A DNA stretch of 64,000 bases from Dichetophora obliterata. Its lineage: Eukaryota; Arthropoda; Insecta; Diptera; Sciomyzidae. The position numbers were made by a program, and so were the translations under genes. The notes under the pieces were generated by a model that was not told the origin of the DNA, did not search any database, and was given only the letters and a program-made list of their open reading frames with translations. The stretch is taken from positions 101,482,115 through 101,546,114 of the forward strand of contig OY986435.1 in the NCBI GenBank assembly GCA_963920525.1, given 5' to 3'. Numbering within the stretch: position 1 is the stretch's first letter; each line of letters begins with the position of its first letter. This document shows positions 10,860-18,997 of the stretch, one piece after another.

Positions 10860-11300
10860 GTCATGGTTTGCGCTTGCATGTCGGCTGCTTGTACTAGGAA
10901 GTTAGCGTTTATTGAAACAACGATGGAGAATTTAAGTACCTACAGATCATAAAGAACAATTTGTTGCAGAGGCTCTGGGTATAAAATCGAATTTCCGATT
11001 TTACCAGGATAACGGTCTAAAGCACAAAGTGAGTATTGTGCAAACCTAGCTAATATACAACTGCCCACATTTGATGACTCCGCCAGCACAGTCGCCAGAC
11101 CTTAAGGTTTTTGAAAATTTGTGGTCTATATTGGAAAATAACATCCGGAAACATAAAATTTCAAACAAAAACGACCTGAAAGAGACATTGAAAACGGAGT
11201 GAGTGAATATTTTACCTACTATCACTCAAAAACTAGTCGCATCAATGCCAAACCGCCTTAGATCGATCTATTGTGGACAACAAGGGATATCATACCAAAT
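10860..11300 (+). pseudogene. Tc1-like transposase, C-terminal part of the outer element
   Basis: Resumes directly after the second GTGGCAGC. It starts SVMVCACMSA, the degraded GGSVMVWGC box, continues with FYQDNGLKHK (the QDN box with the second catalytic aspartate), then PPAQSPDLKVFENLW (the SPDLNPIENLW box, with the glutamate of a DD34E-type triad), and closes with a conserved C-terminus SMPNRLRSI. Several stops and frame changes interrupt it. Reading direction is the same as the N-terminal pieces at 6145 and 7070. Confidence 0.75.
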
Positions 11301-11351
11301 ATTAAAAGTATCATTAAATTATATGAAACATTTTAAATTAACAAGTGACTG

Positions 11352-11913
11352 TATAAAATAAGCTGCGAGATGAAATTTAGCAGTATTTTCTGTTTTCTTA
11401 ATTTTAAGCCAACTAAATATATATTATGTGGCGGCCGTAGCCTATATATGTATATGTGGCAGCCGTAGCCTAGCGGGAAGAGTGCGTGGCCCCTAGCATC
11501 AGGCAGAATGTTTTTTCAATTGAATTAATATTTCTGTTCGGCCGTCACCTCTCTGCAGACAATGGCAAACCTCAGAGAGTAAAAATTGCTATGTAAAGCT
11601 TTTTGATAACATAAGCCGTTCGAAGTCGGCCATTAAACACACTGGTACTGTTCTCTATCATTTGTGATCAAGCATTTAATAACACGCACAACACAATTGA
11701 TCAATAGAAGCTAGGCCAAAGTCCTTCTAAGGGCTGAAATGGGCAGTTTGTTTTATTTTTTAAAAGATTTGTTTTAAATGAAGTTAAATATTTAACTAGA
11801 CTTCTTGTTCTTTTAAGTGATACCATATTCTTTTTTCTACTCCTGTTATTTTCGTTATTATAAAGCCCTAAAGTTGAAAGTATGCACTGCATAAAATAAG
11901 CTATGAGCCACTG
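11352..11913. repeat. Right inverted repeat of the Tc1-like element, split by a SINE
   Basis: The inner repeat (11352-11391) and outer repeat (about 11788-11913) match the left end inverted. The stretch between them is interrupted by the SINE at 11428-11631. Confidence 0.7.
11428..11631 (+). mobile_element. tRNA-derived SINE, copy 1 (B box deleted)
   Basis: Starting at 11456, GTGGCAGCCGTAGCC is followed by the RNA polymerase III A box TAGCCTAGCGGG. The body shared with copy 2 (39020-39229) includes CACCTCTCTGCAGACAAT and ends CCGTTCGAAGTCGGC. Copy 1 lacks the segment that contains the B box in copy 2. A partial second head (11428-11442) precedes it, separated by a short TA-rich run. No coding capacity; mobilised in trans by a LINE in known families. 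Confidence 0.7.
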
Positions 11914-11915
11914 TA

Positions 11916-13311
11916 TATATTAATAAAACTAATTTTCTGTTTCTGTAATACAAATCTAAACAGCTGGACGAATTTCGCTCAAATTTGGTATACATATTGT
12001 GTGCAACCCAGATTAAATTGTTACATAATTAGTTTTAATAACGCCCCTTTTCAAATAGCGTTACTTTTGTTATTGAAATACTTTTTGCCATCGGAGTTTT
12101 TCGGCTATTTAATTTTAAATGTATTTGTTATTTTGACATTAAAAACATTCACATATCCTTAAAACAGTAGACATTTTTAGTACAACGATTTTTCCGTAAA
12201 ACATCGTTACCTAAGAATGCGAAAAAACGATATGAAAATCAAAGTTTGACTTTCGATGGAAATATTTCCGATGTTTTTAAATATATTTCATTGAAATTTT
12301 TTTTTAAAAGTTTAATAAAAGCATTTTGCAAAAACAGTTTTAACTGAACCGTTAGGTTAGTGTATATGTTTTTTAACTTTTTTTAAAAAATGTCCAAAAT
12401 TTTGACTTTTTACTCAAAAAATTACTCAAAAATTGTTTTTGTCGTAAAAATAAAATCAAGTAGAAGTTCTGACTACCTTTCCTTCGAAAATTTCTTCAGC
12501 TTAGCGCAAAAATTATTTTACTATTTTTGCCATCAAAACAACACCATTAACTGCCATCAAATGCCATCAAATTGATTTTTTTGGTGAAATTTATTTTTTC
12601 CAAAATGTTGTTTTTATATTTTTTTCAAAAAGTCAAATCTCAAAATTAATTTATGTTATGGCTTAAGTGATGGCTCCAACCAAAAGTTATGGCTTAAAAT
12701 AACGTTTTATGGCCTGGTAATTCAGTATTCGAATTTGAATAATTTAGATAACCATTGTACAAAATACAAGTGTTATTGCTTAACGGAGCATGGCACCTCC
12801 CATACAACTCGGACACTTAAAATGCGCTTATATGCCGACATTTCAAATTTGGGTTAACTGAAAATGGGTGGAAGGGACGTGAATGGCCTAAGCCCGTTGA
12901 AACCCAACTTGGTTTAAGTTTAATGAAAACTTCATTTGATACCAGTTTAAGTGTGGGACTAAAAACAAATTATCGAACTGACTTCAAAAGACCATTCGGC
13001 ACAAATCATGGTACCAAAGAATTGACCAAAACCGCTCCATTCTAATATACATATTTCATGAGTTCTTATAGGGCATAATAAAAAATCAAGATACGGGAGT
13101 GCAAGGTACGGCATCGCAAAAATTTAAATAACAGCACAGTATTTTGTGATTTGCCGTACATTTTGACATTAACGATAGGTTGTGTAAATCTCTTTATCAT
13201 ATCTTGATCTTAAATAATGAGATCCGATATGTTGTTGTGTTATGTTATCTTCTGTTAGTTTGTGTGTATAAATTTTTTTCTACGGCACCTAAAAATGCAA
13301 AAGCATTCAGG
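11916..13311. other. AT-rich region with degraded Helitron-like fragments
   Basis: No gene. About 11945-12030 resembles the left part of the element at 8855, and 12715-12860 (TAATTCAGTATTCGA, GGCACCTCCCATACAA) resembles its internal unit. The ORF at 12390-12575 is low-complexity and unconvincing. Confidence 0.4.
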
Positions 13312-14528
13312 GGTATTATGAAAACCGACAATTGTCAGAATCAAATTTGAAATCAAGACTATTTCGTTTTGGTTTTATAGAAACCGATTATCGATTTTGA
13401 AACATGTTTAATTTTCGAAATTGGTTTTGTGCCGATTTTAGGTGTTACAGAAACTAATGTATCGATTTGGTTGTCTGTTTGAAGGGAACAGCTGATTGTT
13501 GTCAGAATTGATGAAAAGTGTGTGCTGGCTTCTTCAAAGCAGCGAACATTTTGAAAAAATGTAAGTAGTAAACGATTTTAGTTATTTGTGTTTAGTTTAT
13601 TATTTATTTGTATTTTTTATTAAGGGAAAATATTAGACCGCTGCCCAAATTTAAATTATAATTTGTTGGCCAAGGGCTTCAACAAAAAATACAAGCCGTT
13701 TGTTAAATCTCATTGGCAGGAACTTGTGGTGCGAAATGAAAATTGGCTAAAAAAATGTAAATGTTCGAAAAAAATAAGTACAGTTTTTTTTACGCTTTCA
13801 ACTTTTTTTATCAACACACTCACACTTTTCAATTGCCAACTCGATTACTAACAACAATCAGGGGCCGAATTACAGCATCCGTAGTCGTGTAATTTACGAA
13901 CGGCACGACGAGACTAGTGCCGATAAATTTTGACGATTTTGCTCGATCACGGATGCTGTATGTAGTCGGCTGGCAATAACAGCGGCAATAATTTGACGTT
14001 TGTCTGTGAAAGTGGCTAAAGATATGCTGAACGGCGGTGCTTTTAATTATAAATTGCACTATTTTCTTTTTTCAGAATGCATATTTAATTTAATTTGTCA
14101 AACAATTAAAATAATGTTTTTTTAAATTTAATTGATTGTTTTGCTACTGTTATGCCACTATCGTCACTATTGGCAATTGCTTTCAGTGGCAATAGTTTGA
14201 CAACTAATACAAATTGTGAAATTGTCATGACAAATTGTCACGTGTGTTCGTAGCGTTATGTATGGACGAAGTGGAAGAGTAAAGTTAAAAATAAGTTAGC
14301 ACACAACAGAGTGGAAGCACGAGAAACTGGTGAACACTTTCATGGGTTCCGGTAACTCAAGTCGATTACTTTTGTCTCTTAACACTCTCCGTCTTATTCT
14401 TTAGGTGGATTATCTCATTAATCCATGTTCAAAATAAAAAAAAAATGAGTCTGTTTCATAAAACCATTTCAAACCGATATCAACTTTGAATTCGATTCTG
14501 TTTCTATTCTGTGTCGATTTTCATACCA
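13312..14528. mobile_element. Candidate TIR element of 1.2 kb
   Basis: The left end GGGTATTATGAAAACCGAC and the complement of the right end, GGTGGTATGAAAATCGAC, form imperfect terminal inverted repeats. Internally an open stretch of about 50 codons (13640-13790) encodes a Trp- and Lys-rich segment (SHWQELVVRNENWLKKCK) behind a good 5' splice site GTAAGT (about 13561) and a pyrimidine-rich acceptor near 13624. It could be a fragment of a PIF/Harbinger-type accessory protein, but I do not recognise it. No convincing target duplication. Confidence 0.4.
13860..13975. repeat. Hairpin sequence inside the 13.3-14.5 kb element
   Basis: GCCGA-TTACAGCATCCGT on the left and ACGGATGCTGTA-GTCGGC on the right form a palindrome with about 25-bp arms, possibly an independent small MITE. 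Confidence 0.5.
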
Positions 14529-14719
14529 CCATTGATTATGTTGATTTGGGGATTGTTAGTTGAATAGTAGATCAATGGAGTAGAGGGAGATGTTTTAAAT
14601 TTTTAATAGTTCGAAATTACCGGAGAGCATAATAATTATTCAGCCCAATTCTGAAAATGTAATTGGTTTTTAATTTTTTAGTGTATATATTGAATTAAAT
14701 TTTTTATAATAATATAGTT

Positions 14720-14900
14720 TATCTGTGCTGGGCCCCTCTAAGAAAGGCGATCCCTCTATTTGCGCTTATTACTGTATAAGGTTCTGTTGAGCGTTACCGT
14801 TTTAAGTGAAAAATTTAGGCCCATCGTAAATCATCTGATTGGACCTTATCAGTATAGCCTCAGTAATGGAAAGTCTACCATCACCATCTTTGATCTACAA
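14720..14900 (+). pseudogene. RTE-clade reverse transcriptase fragment
   Basis: Parallels the RT of the RTE element at 57620-57830: the same order of a KKGDPSICA-type box, an LKPIV-type segment, LIGPYQ, and a GKST box, at clearly recognisable nucleotide level. About 25 bp are deleted in the middle and frames shift. It stops abruptly near 14895, where sequence from a different LINE family takes over. Confidence 0.7.
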
Positions 14901-14990
14901 AAAATCTCCGAGTGGGGTCTTTCTAATAGACTAGAGTTCCATGCAAGCAAGACCCAGTGCTTCTGTTAACCCACAAGCGAATGAATGGTG
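14900..14990 (+). pseudogene. Jockey-like LINE RT fragment, left half
   Basis: Encodes ISEWGLSNRLEFHASKTQC, the segment after the catalytic FADD box in jockey-type reverse transcriptases, and with one frame change THKRMNG. It is the same orientation as, and apparently continuous with, 15836-15970 on the other side of the GST gene. Confidence 0.6.
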
Positions 14991-15010
14991 TTTTTAATAT
15001 ATTATAGATT

Positions 15011-15016
15011 TTTATT
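15011..15016 (-). terminator. Polyadenylation signal AATAAA of the GST gene
   Basis: AATAAA on the minus strand about 130 nt after the stop codon and 15 nt before an A-run. Confidence 0.65.
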
Positions 15017-15147
15017 AAAAATCACAAATATGTATATAAAATAAACAGCATTGCTTCAGACATGGAAACATTAAAACAACGAGTTGTGCTTATAAATTAC
15101 ATTTTAGAAAAAATAAACAAAAGAAAATAAAAAAATTATACATGAAC

Positions 15148-15774
15148 TTAGTCAAAGAATTTCTTAAACTCCAAGCAACCTTCCCAGTTCGCATCGGCGC
15201 CGGGGATAACTTTCTTGGCGTTCGTGTACCACTTGGCAACATTAGGGTACTTGCTGATGTCGAAACCGGCAACATCAAAGGTCGAGACGGTAGCTAAAAT
15301 GGACATATCAGCCACAGTCAACTCATCACCAGCCACATAAACATGGCCCTCCAAGAAGGTATTCAAGAAGTCGAAGGCAGTCTCAATTTTCTTGAACATC
15401 TCGGGATCTTTGGGTGCTTTGGCGAAGATGATTGGGTAGTAGTAGTCGGCAAAGCTCTTGTACAGAGTACCCATGTCGAAGTATAGGCGCTGGTTGATCA
15501 CTGCGCGCTTCTTGGGGCACTTAGGGAAGAGTGAGTCGTTCTTGCCGTACTTCTCAACCAGATAGACCAAAATTGCACGCGACTCCCAGAGTGCGAAGCC
15601 ATTGTCGACCAAAGTGGGAATGGTGTGTTGTGGATTGATCTTCACAAATTCGGGCTTCAAATGTTCGCCGGCCTGCAAGTTCAACACAATCTTGTTGAGC
15701 TCAACGCCTAGAGCCTTGGCAACCATAATAACGGAGCGGCAGATTGCTGAACCGGGCAAATAGTAGAAATCCAT
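15148..15774 (-). CDS. GstD1: Delta-class glutathione S-transferase (GstD1-like)
   Basis: A complete 208-residue frame, the usual length of fly delta GSTs. These cytosolic dimeric enzymes conjugate glutathione to electrophiles and are known for DDT and other insecticide detoxification. Residues 1-80 form the thioredoxin-like N-domain: YYLPGS supplies the catalytic serine at position 9; NPQHTIPTL holds the glutathione-contacting His-Thr-Ile and the cis-proline; ESRAI supplies the Glu-Ser pair that binds the gamma-glutamyl group. Residues about 88-208 form the helical C-domain with LTVADMSI (the N-capping/hydrophobic staple region) and end LEFKKFFD. Oddity: residue 11 is isoleucine (ATC), where fly GstD proteins have proline in the S-x-P-C-R motif. 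Coding is intronless, as in other GstD genes. It lies between two halves of a LINE fragment and ends at a possible poly(A) trace, so this copy is probably a retrogene; the intact frame suggests it is recent or selected. Gene symbol marks family resemblance, not proven orthology. Confidence 0.9.
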   Translation of the reverse strand: MDFYYLPGSAICRSVIMVAKALGVELNKIVLNLQAGEHLKPEFVKINPQHTIPTLVDNGFALWESRAILVYLVEKYGKNDSLFPKCPKKRAVINQRLYFDMGTLYKSFADYYYPIIFAKAPKDPEMFKKIETAFDFLNTFLEGHVYVAGDELTVADMSILATVSTFDVAGFDISKYPNVAKWYTNAKKVIPGADANWEGCLEFKKFFD

Positions 15775-15835
15775 AATGTTGTTATTTCTGGTTTTTTATT
15801 GAGAAGTTTGACCAAAGAATATACTTTTTCACAGT

Positions 15836-15970
15836 CAGTTTCAACGACGACTGTGTTGATCTTGTGGAATCAGCCGCTCTTGACATTCTGGGCATGTCGA
15901 TCGAATCTGATCTTCGTTGGAATGATCATATTTTCGATGTATTGGAAGAAGCGGGCAAGTGTTTGAAACA
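15836..15970 (+). pseudogene. Jockey-like LINE RT fragment, right half
   Basis: Encodes SAALDILGMSI followed by DLRWNDHIFDV and AGKCL, the conserved region after THKR in jockey-type RTs. The preceding codons FNDDCVDLVE fit directly after the RMNG of the left half. Only the interval between the halves is occupied by the GST block. The frame breaks off at about 15970. Confidence 0.65.
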
Positions 15971-15984
15971 GGGACTGAAAATAA

Positions 15985-16565
15985 CTGTTATTTTACAATT
16001 TTCAGGTGAAAAAGGCATAAAGAAAAAGTTGCGTGTGGACCTTTTTAAATAAACCATTATAATCGTAATGGTAGCAGCTTCGAGAATATTAAACGCCTTT
16101 TAAATTTTCGACTGTTACTATAAAATTTAAAATTAACTGTTATTTTTTGCCTTTTATTTTTCAGGCAAAAATAATTGTTACTTTTGACTTTTGATTTTTA
16201 GGTTAAAAATAACAGTTATTTTGTGACGTTTATTTTTTCGGTCAAAAATATCAGGCAATCTGTATTTTTTCAAAGACCGCTGGACTATATAAAATACTAT
16301 TAAAACTAAAAAAGTGTTATAGCTCAAAATGTGCGCGCTGCTGAGACAATGAAAATTACATTTAATTTTTTGTCGTTCAAGCGGCCTTTAAAAAAATTCT
16401 AATTGCCTGATATTTTTGACCGAAAAAATAAAAGGCACATAATAACTGTTATTTTTTACCTAAAAAATAAAAGTAAAATCTAACAGTTATTTTTGCCCGA
16501 AAAAATAAAAAGCACAAAATAACTAGTATTTTTGTCGGAAAAAATAAAACTTAAATGATAACTGT
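15985..16565. repeat. Foldback element built of AATAACTGTTATT-type units
   Basis: Left arm 16125-16262 and right arm 16385-16565 are inverted copies (for example TCAAAAATATCAGGCAAT versus ATTGCCTGATATTTTTGA). Each arm is made of degenerate repeats of a self-complementary AATAACNGTTATT core alternating with TTTTTTCGG-like words. About 120 bp of loop. No ORF. Confidence 0.7.
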
Positions 16566-17075
16566 TAACATCTGATTATTTTTATAAAAACCATAACCGG
16601 TACGGTCCCTGGTTTGAAAGGGATGAAAGTATTTCATCCTCTCTCAACTCTCTTGGGCATCGATGTTACCATCGGTTACCTCAGGATTCTGTATAGGTAT
16701 GGGAGAGGGTTGGGTTGTGAACCATTACTTATTTTTTTCCCTAATTGACATACCGCCAATCTTTCAACTGTCAAGCTTGTCTGTTGACATGACTCAATTT
16801 TAGTAGTTACACCGAAGTACACAGACGTATTGCTTGTGGCAGCAAAAAACATCGTGTTTGAAAATCGATTGCGAAAACTTTTTTTATTTTTTTTTAAATC
16901 GTTATCCAAATGAGTGAATTTATTCCGAAAAAGTTAGTTTAATGCATATTTATTTAGAATATGATAGGAAGTGCCGTTGTTTTTTACGTTTTCAAAAAAG
17001 CGTCTTGTCTTGGTTGTGAACCACTGTGTTGGTTGTGGTACAAACCATCCGTTTTTCGTACTAGATTTCTACTAG
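16566..17075. other. Spacer, no gene recognised
   Basis: Contains a short open run beginning at an ATG near 16910 (MSEFIPKK) followed by a plausible donor GTTAGT, and a possible acceptor TTTCTACTAG at 17066-17075. Whether these join the next feature is unproven; the phases do not match the long frame there. Confidence 0.35.
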
Positions 17076-17360
17076 AAGTGTCAAGGCAACAGTGTTTCGT
17101 CGCTTCTGGATAAAATTGGGTCATTACAAACAGCCACCCTAAAGAAAACATTTAAACGTGGCCGAACGGCAATGGAGGGCTGCGAGCTGACTTTTCCAGA
17201 CAAAATTGATGATCTAAAGCAGAAAAAAACATTAACAAAGTCAAAACTACCAGCAAAACCAGCACCGAAGAAGGCACAGCCAGCACCACCCATGCGTCCC
17301 AAGGCAAAAGAACCATGAAAACCATCTGATGAGGGCCTTGATTTGTGTTCCATTTGTTTG
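17076..17360 (+). pseudogene. Unidentified coding-like remnant
   Basis: From a possible splice acceptor, 80 codons are open to TGA at 17316-17318. Composition is protein-like: SLLDKIGSLQTATLKKTFKR, then a Lys/Pro/Ala-rich tail with PAKPAPKKAQPAPP. After the stop, the next frame reads KPSDEGLDLCSICL, which also looks coding, so a one-base shift may have broken a longer protein. No known domain recognised. It stands on the strand opposite to Atg17 and is GC-richer than the flanks. It could be a terminal exon or a processed pseudogene. Confidence 0.4.
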
Positions 17361-18289
17361 AGGTTTTTGCGTTATTATTATTTTTATGATATAAAGAACA
17401 ATAGATTAAGTATTGCGCATGTCCGCTATCTTTGCTGTGACGTTGGTGGTGCACGTTGCCGCAACCGTAGTCACAATTTATTCATAGGGTGTAAAGATAT
17501 TAAAATGTCGAAATTTTGTAATAAAAACTTGTTTTACTGAAATGAAAGAAATGTCGTTAAAGAAAACACATGTCCAAATAAAGGAAATATATTTTTTAGT
17601 ACTGTTTGCGAAAAAATTTAATATTTTGTAGGGATGTTTTTTCCCTCTTTTTACCCCTTTACACAAAAAGCAGCTACGTTGCTTGATGTGTTTGCCAGAA
17701 TTTTGACTGTTTTTTATTTTCATTATGCTATCTTTGTCTTCTTTGTTGTTTAGTTTTCTCTTTTTGACATTTTCTTTTGTGACATTTGTCAAATCGAAGT
17801 TGGCAGCTCATACAAAATCTGAAAACGATGAGAATGCGATAAGAAAGCAAAAATAGGCAAGAATAGCAAAATGCTTGAGTTTGACAATTCTGGCTATGAG
17901 AAAAAGAGAACAGTCAGAAACGCATATTCTTTACTAGTTCTACCATGCGAGGAGCGAAGTAAATTTTTTTCGTTGCGCTGGGAAAACATTATCTATAGTT
18001 CTTTGTATCATGGTTATTCCTTCTGAATTTTATTTAAAAATTTTCTCCGACAGCCAAAACACGTCGTAACAAATTACTTAAAAAATCTACGAATGGCGCT
18101 ACGAATGAACTCAGTGAGAAAATTGGTCGTAGAGAGTTAAGTTTTAATCAAAACGCTAATCTGTCTGCATAAAAAAGTTTAAGTTCACCTTTCCAACGGT
18201 ATCTTGGATTATTCGATATCTTTATTCTGTGAAAAGTTAGACCCAAAAACAAAACCTGGTTTACAACCTAGCTCTCTCTCCTACTACCA
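17361..18289. other. Spacer with a foldback-family fragment
   Basis: 17815-17945 matches 925-1045 of the first foldback element (shared words GAGAATGC, GAGTTTGACA, CTAGTTCTAC). Otherwise no gene; the lysine-rich ORF at 17478-17792 on the minus strand has no recognisable motif. Confidence 0.45.
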
Positions 18290-18540
18290 TGGATATGCAT
18301 AGCCTGATGCCATCAGCTCGTGTGTTCCGCAGATCTACTCGGGCAGCTGTCCAAGCCTACCTCTTTAACATTGCCTTGATGTCCAACAAAACTTCGCATT
18401 ACTGAGATAATGCGTTTTTTAGTCGAATGGTAAAGTTGTGGCATAGTCTCCCTGCGAGAGTGTTTTCCGGAATTTTTTAGCTATGCAAATTTAAAACAAA
18501 TTTTCACCAACAATACTCCATGTATCCACCCTCCCAATAC
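18290..18540 (+). pseudogene. Jockey-like LINE RT, extreme C-terminal fragment
   Basis: Reads VFRRSTRAAVQ... and, after a frame change, KLWHSLPARVF and CKFKTNFHQQY. LWNSLP followed by a phenylalanine-rich FK segment is the standard ending of jockey-type RT proteins. It is directly followed by the RTE 3' fragment, the reverse of the order at 14.7-14.99 kb. Confidence 0.6.
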
Positions 18541-18619
18541 TCTATGTATAAACGTCACCCATCTTCAGAATCAACACTATGCCTACACATTTATACGGGG
18601 CATCCCCTGAGCTCAGTCT

Positions 18620-18977
18620 AAGAGAGAAATATCCTTCGCAAGATTTACGAACCAATCTGAGTCAATGGCGAGCTGTACGCCGACATCGATATAGTCAACC
18701 GCATAAAAATCAGGCAGATTCGCTGGCTAGATCATATTCATGCGCATGAAAGACTTTGCTTTACGAGTGAAGAAAATATTCGATTGGGTACCCAGTGGTG
18801 ATTAACGTAGAAGAGGTCGACCGCATCTTCACTGGAAAGACCAAGTAGGGGACAACCTGACGAAACTTGGAATTTCCTACTGAAGCTAGCAAGCGAGGGA
18901 CACAAATTGGTGGCGCACGTTCTTAGATGAGGCCAAGATCGACCTAGTGTTGAAGCGCCAATTAAGTAAGTAAGTAT
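18620..18977 (+). mobile_element. RTE-clade LINE, 3'-end fragment
   Basis: Parallels 58608-58990 of the RTE element: C-terminal coding for a GQRRRGRP-type basic segment and W-rich end, then the tail TAAGTAAGTAAGTA. It is strongly 5'-truncated and antisense to Atg17. It ends 20 bp from the likely 5' splice site of the last Atg17 exon seen here. Confidence 0.85.
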
Positions 18978-18997
18978 GCTTTGCATTCGTACAAACC

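Larger units (their letters stand above)
5778..11913 (+). mobile_element. Tc1-like transposon (IR/DR type), opened by nested insertions
   Basis: TA dinucleotides at 5776-5777 and 11914-11915 flank ends reading CAGTGGCTC and its complement. The terminal repeats are long: 5778 to about 5905 matches 11788-11913 inverted, and a second related repeat (GTATGCAGTCACTT-like) lies inside at 5968-6010 and at 11352-11391. Paired outer and inner repeats are the IR/DR layout of several insect Tc1-like families. Between them lie pieces of one transposase gene at 6145-6449, 7070-7346 and 10860-11300. Subtracting the nested elements at 6452-7067, 7355-10851 and 11428-11631 leaves about 1.8 kb, a normal Tc1-like length. 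It is dead: frameshifts and stops are scattered through the gene. Confidence 0.8.
14991..15835 (-). other. Footprint of the GST retrocopy
   Basis: This block separates two halves of a LINE reading frame. At its left border there is a run of five A residues on the minus strand (14991-14995) placed about 15 nt after an AATAAA signal, exactly where a poly(A) tail would start. At the right border lies 5' leader sequence of the GST. Joining the LINE halves gives continuous RT-like coding within a base or two. Together this indicates insertion of a reverse-transcribed GST mRNA. Clear target duplications are not visible, so the event is old or the borders have decayed. Confidence 0.6.

Noticed and set aside
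18738..18995. The open-frame C-terminus of Atg17 (ILTYLIGAS...)
   Set aside because: Its sequence is the antisense translation of the RTE 3' end, the same as the antisense frame at 58722-58994. It is not Atg17.
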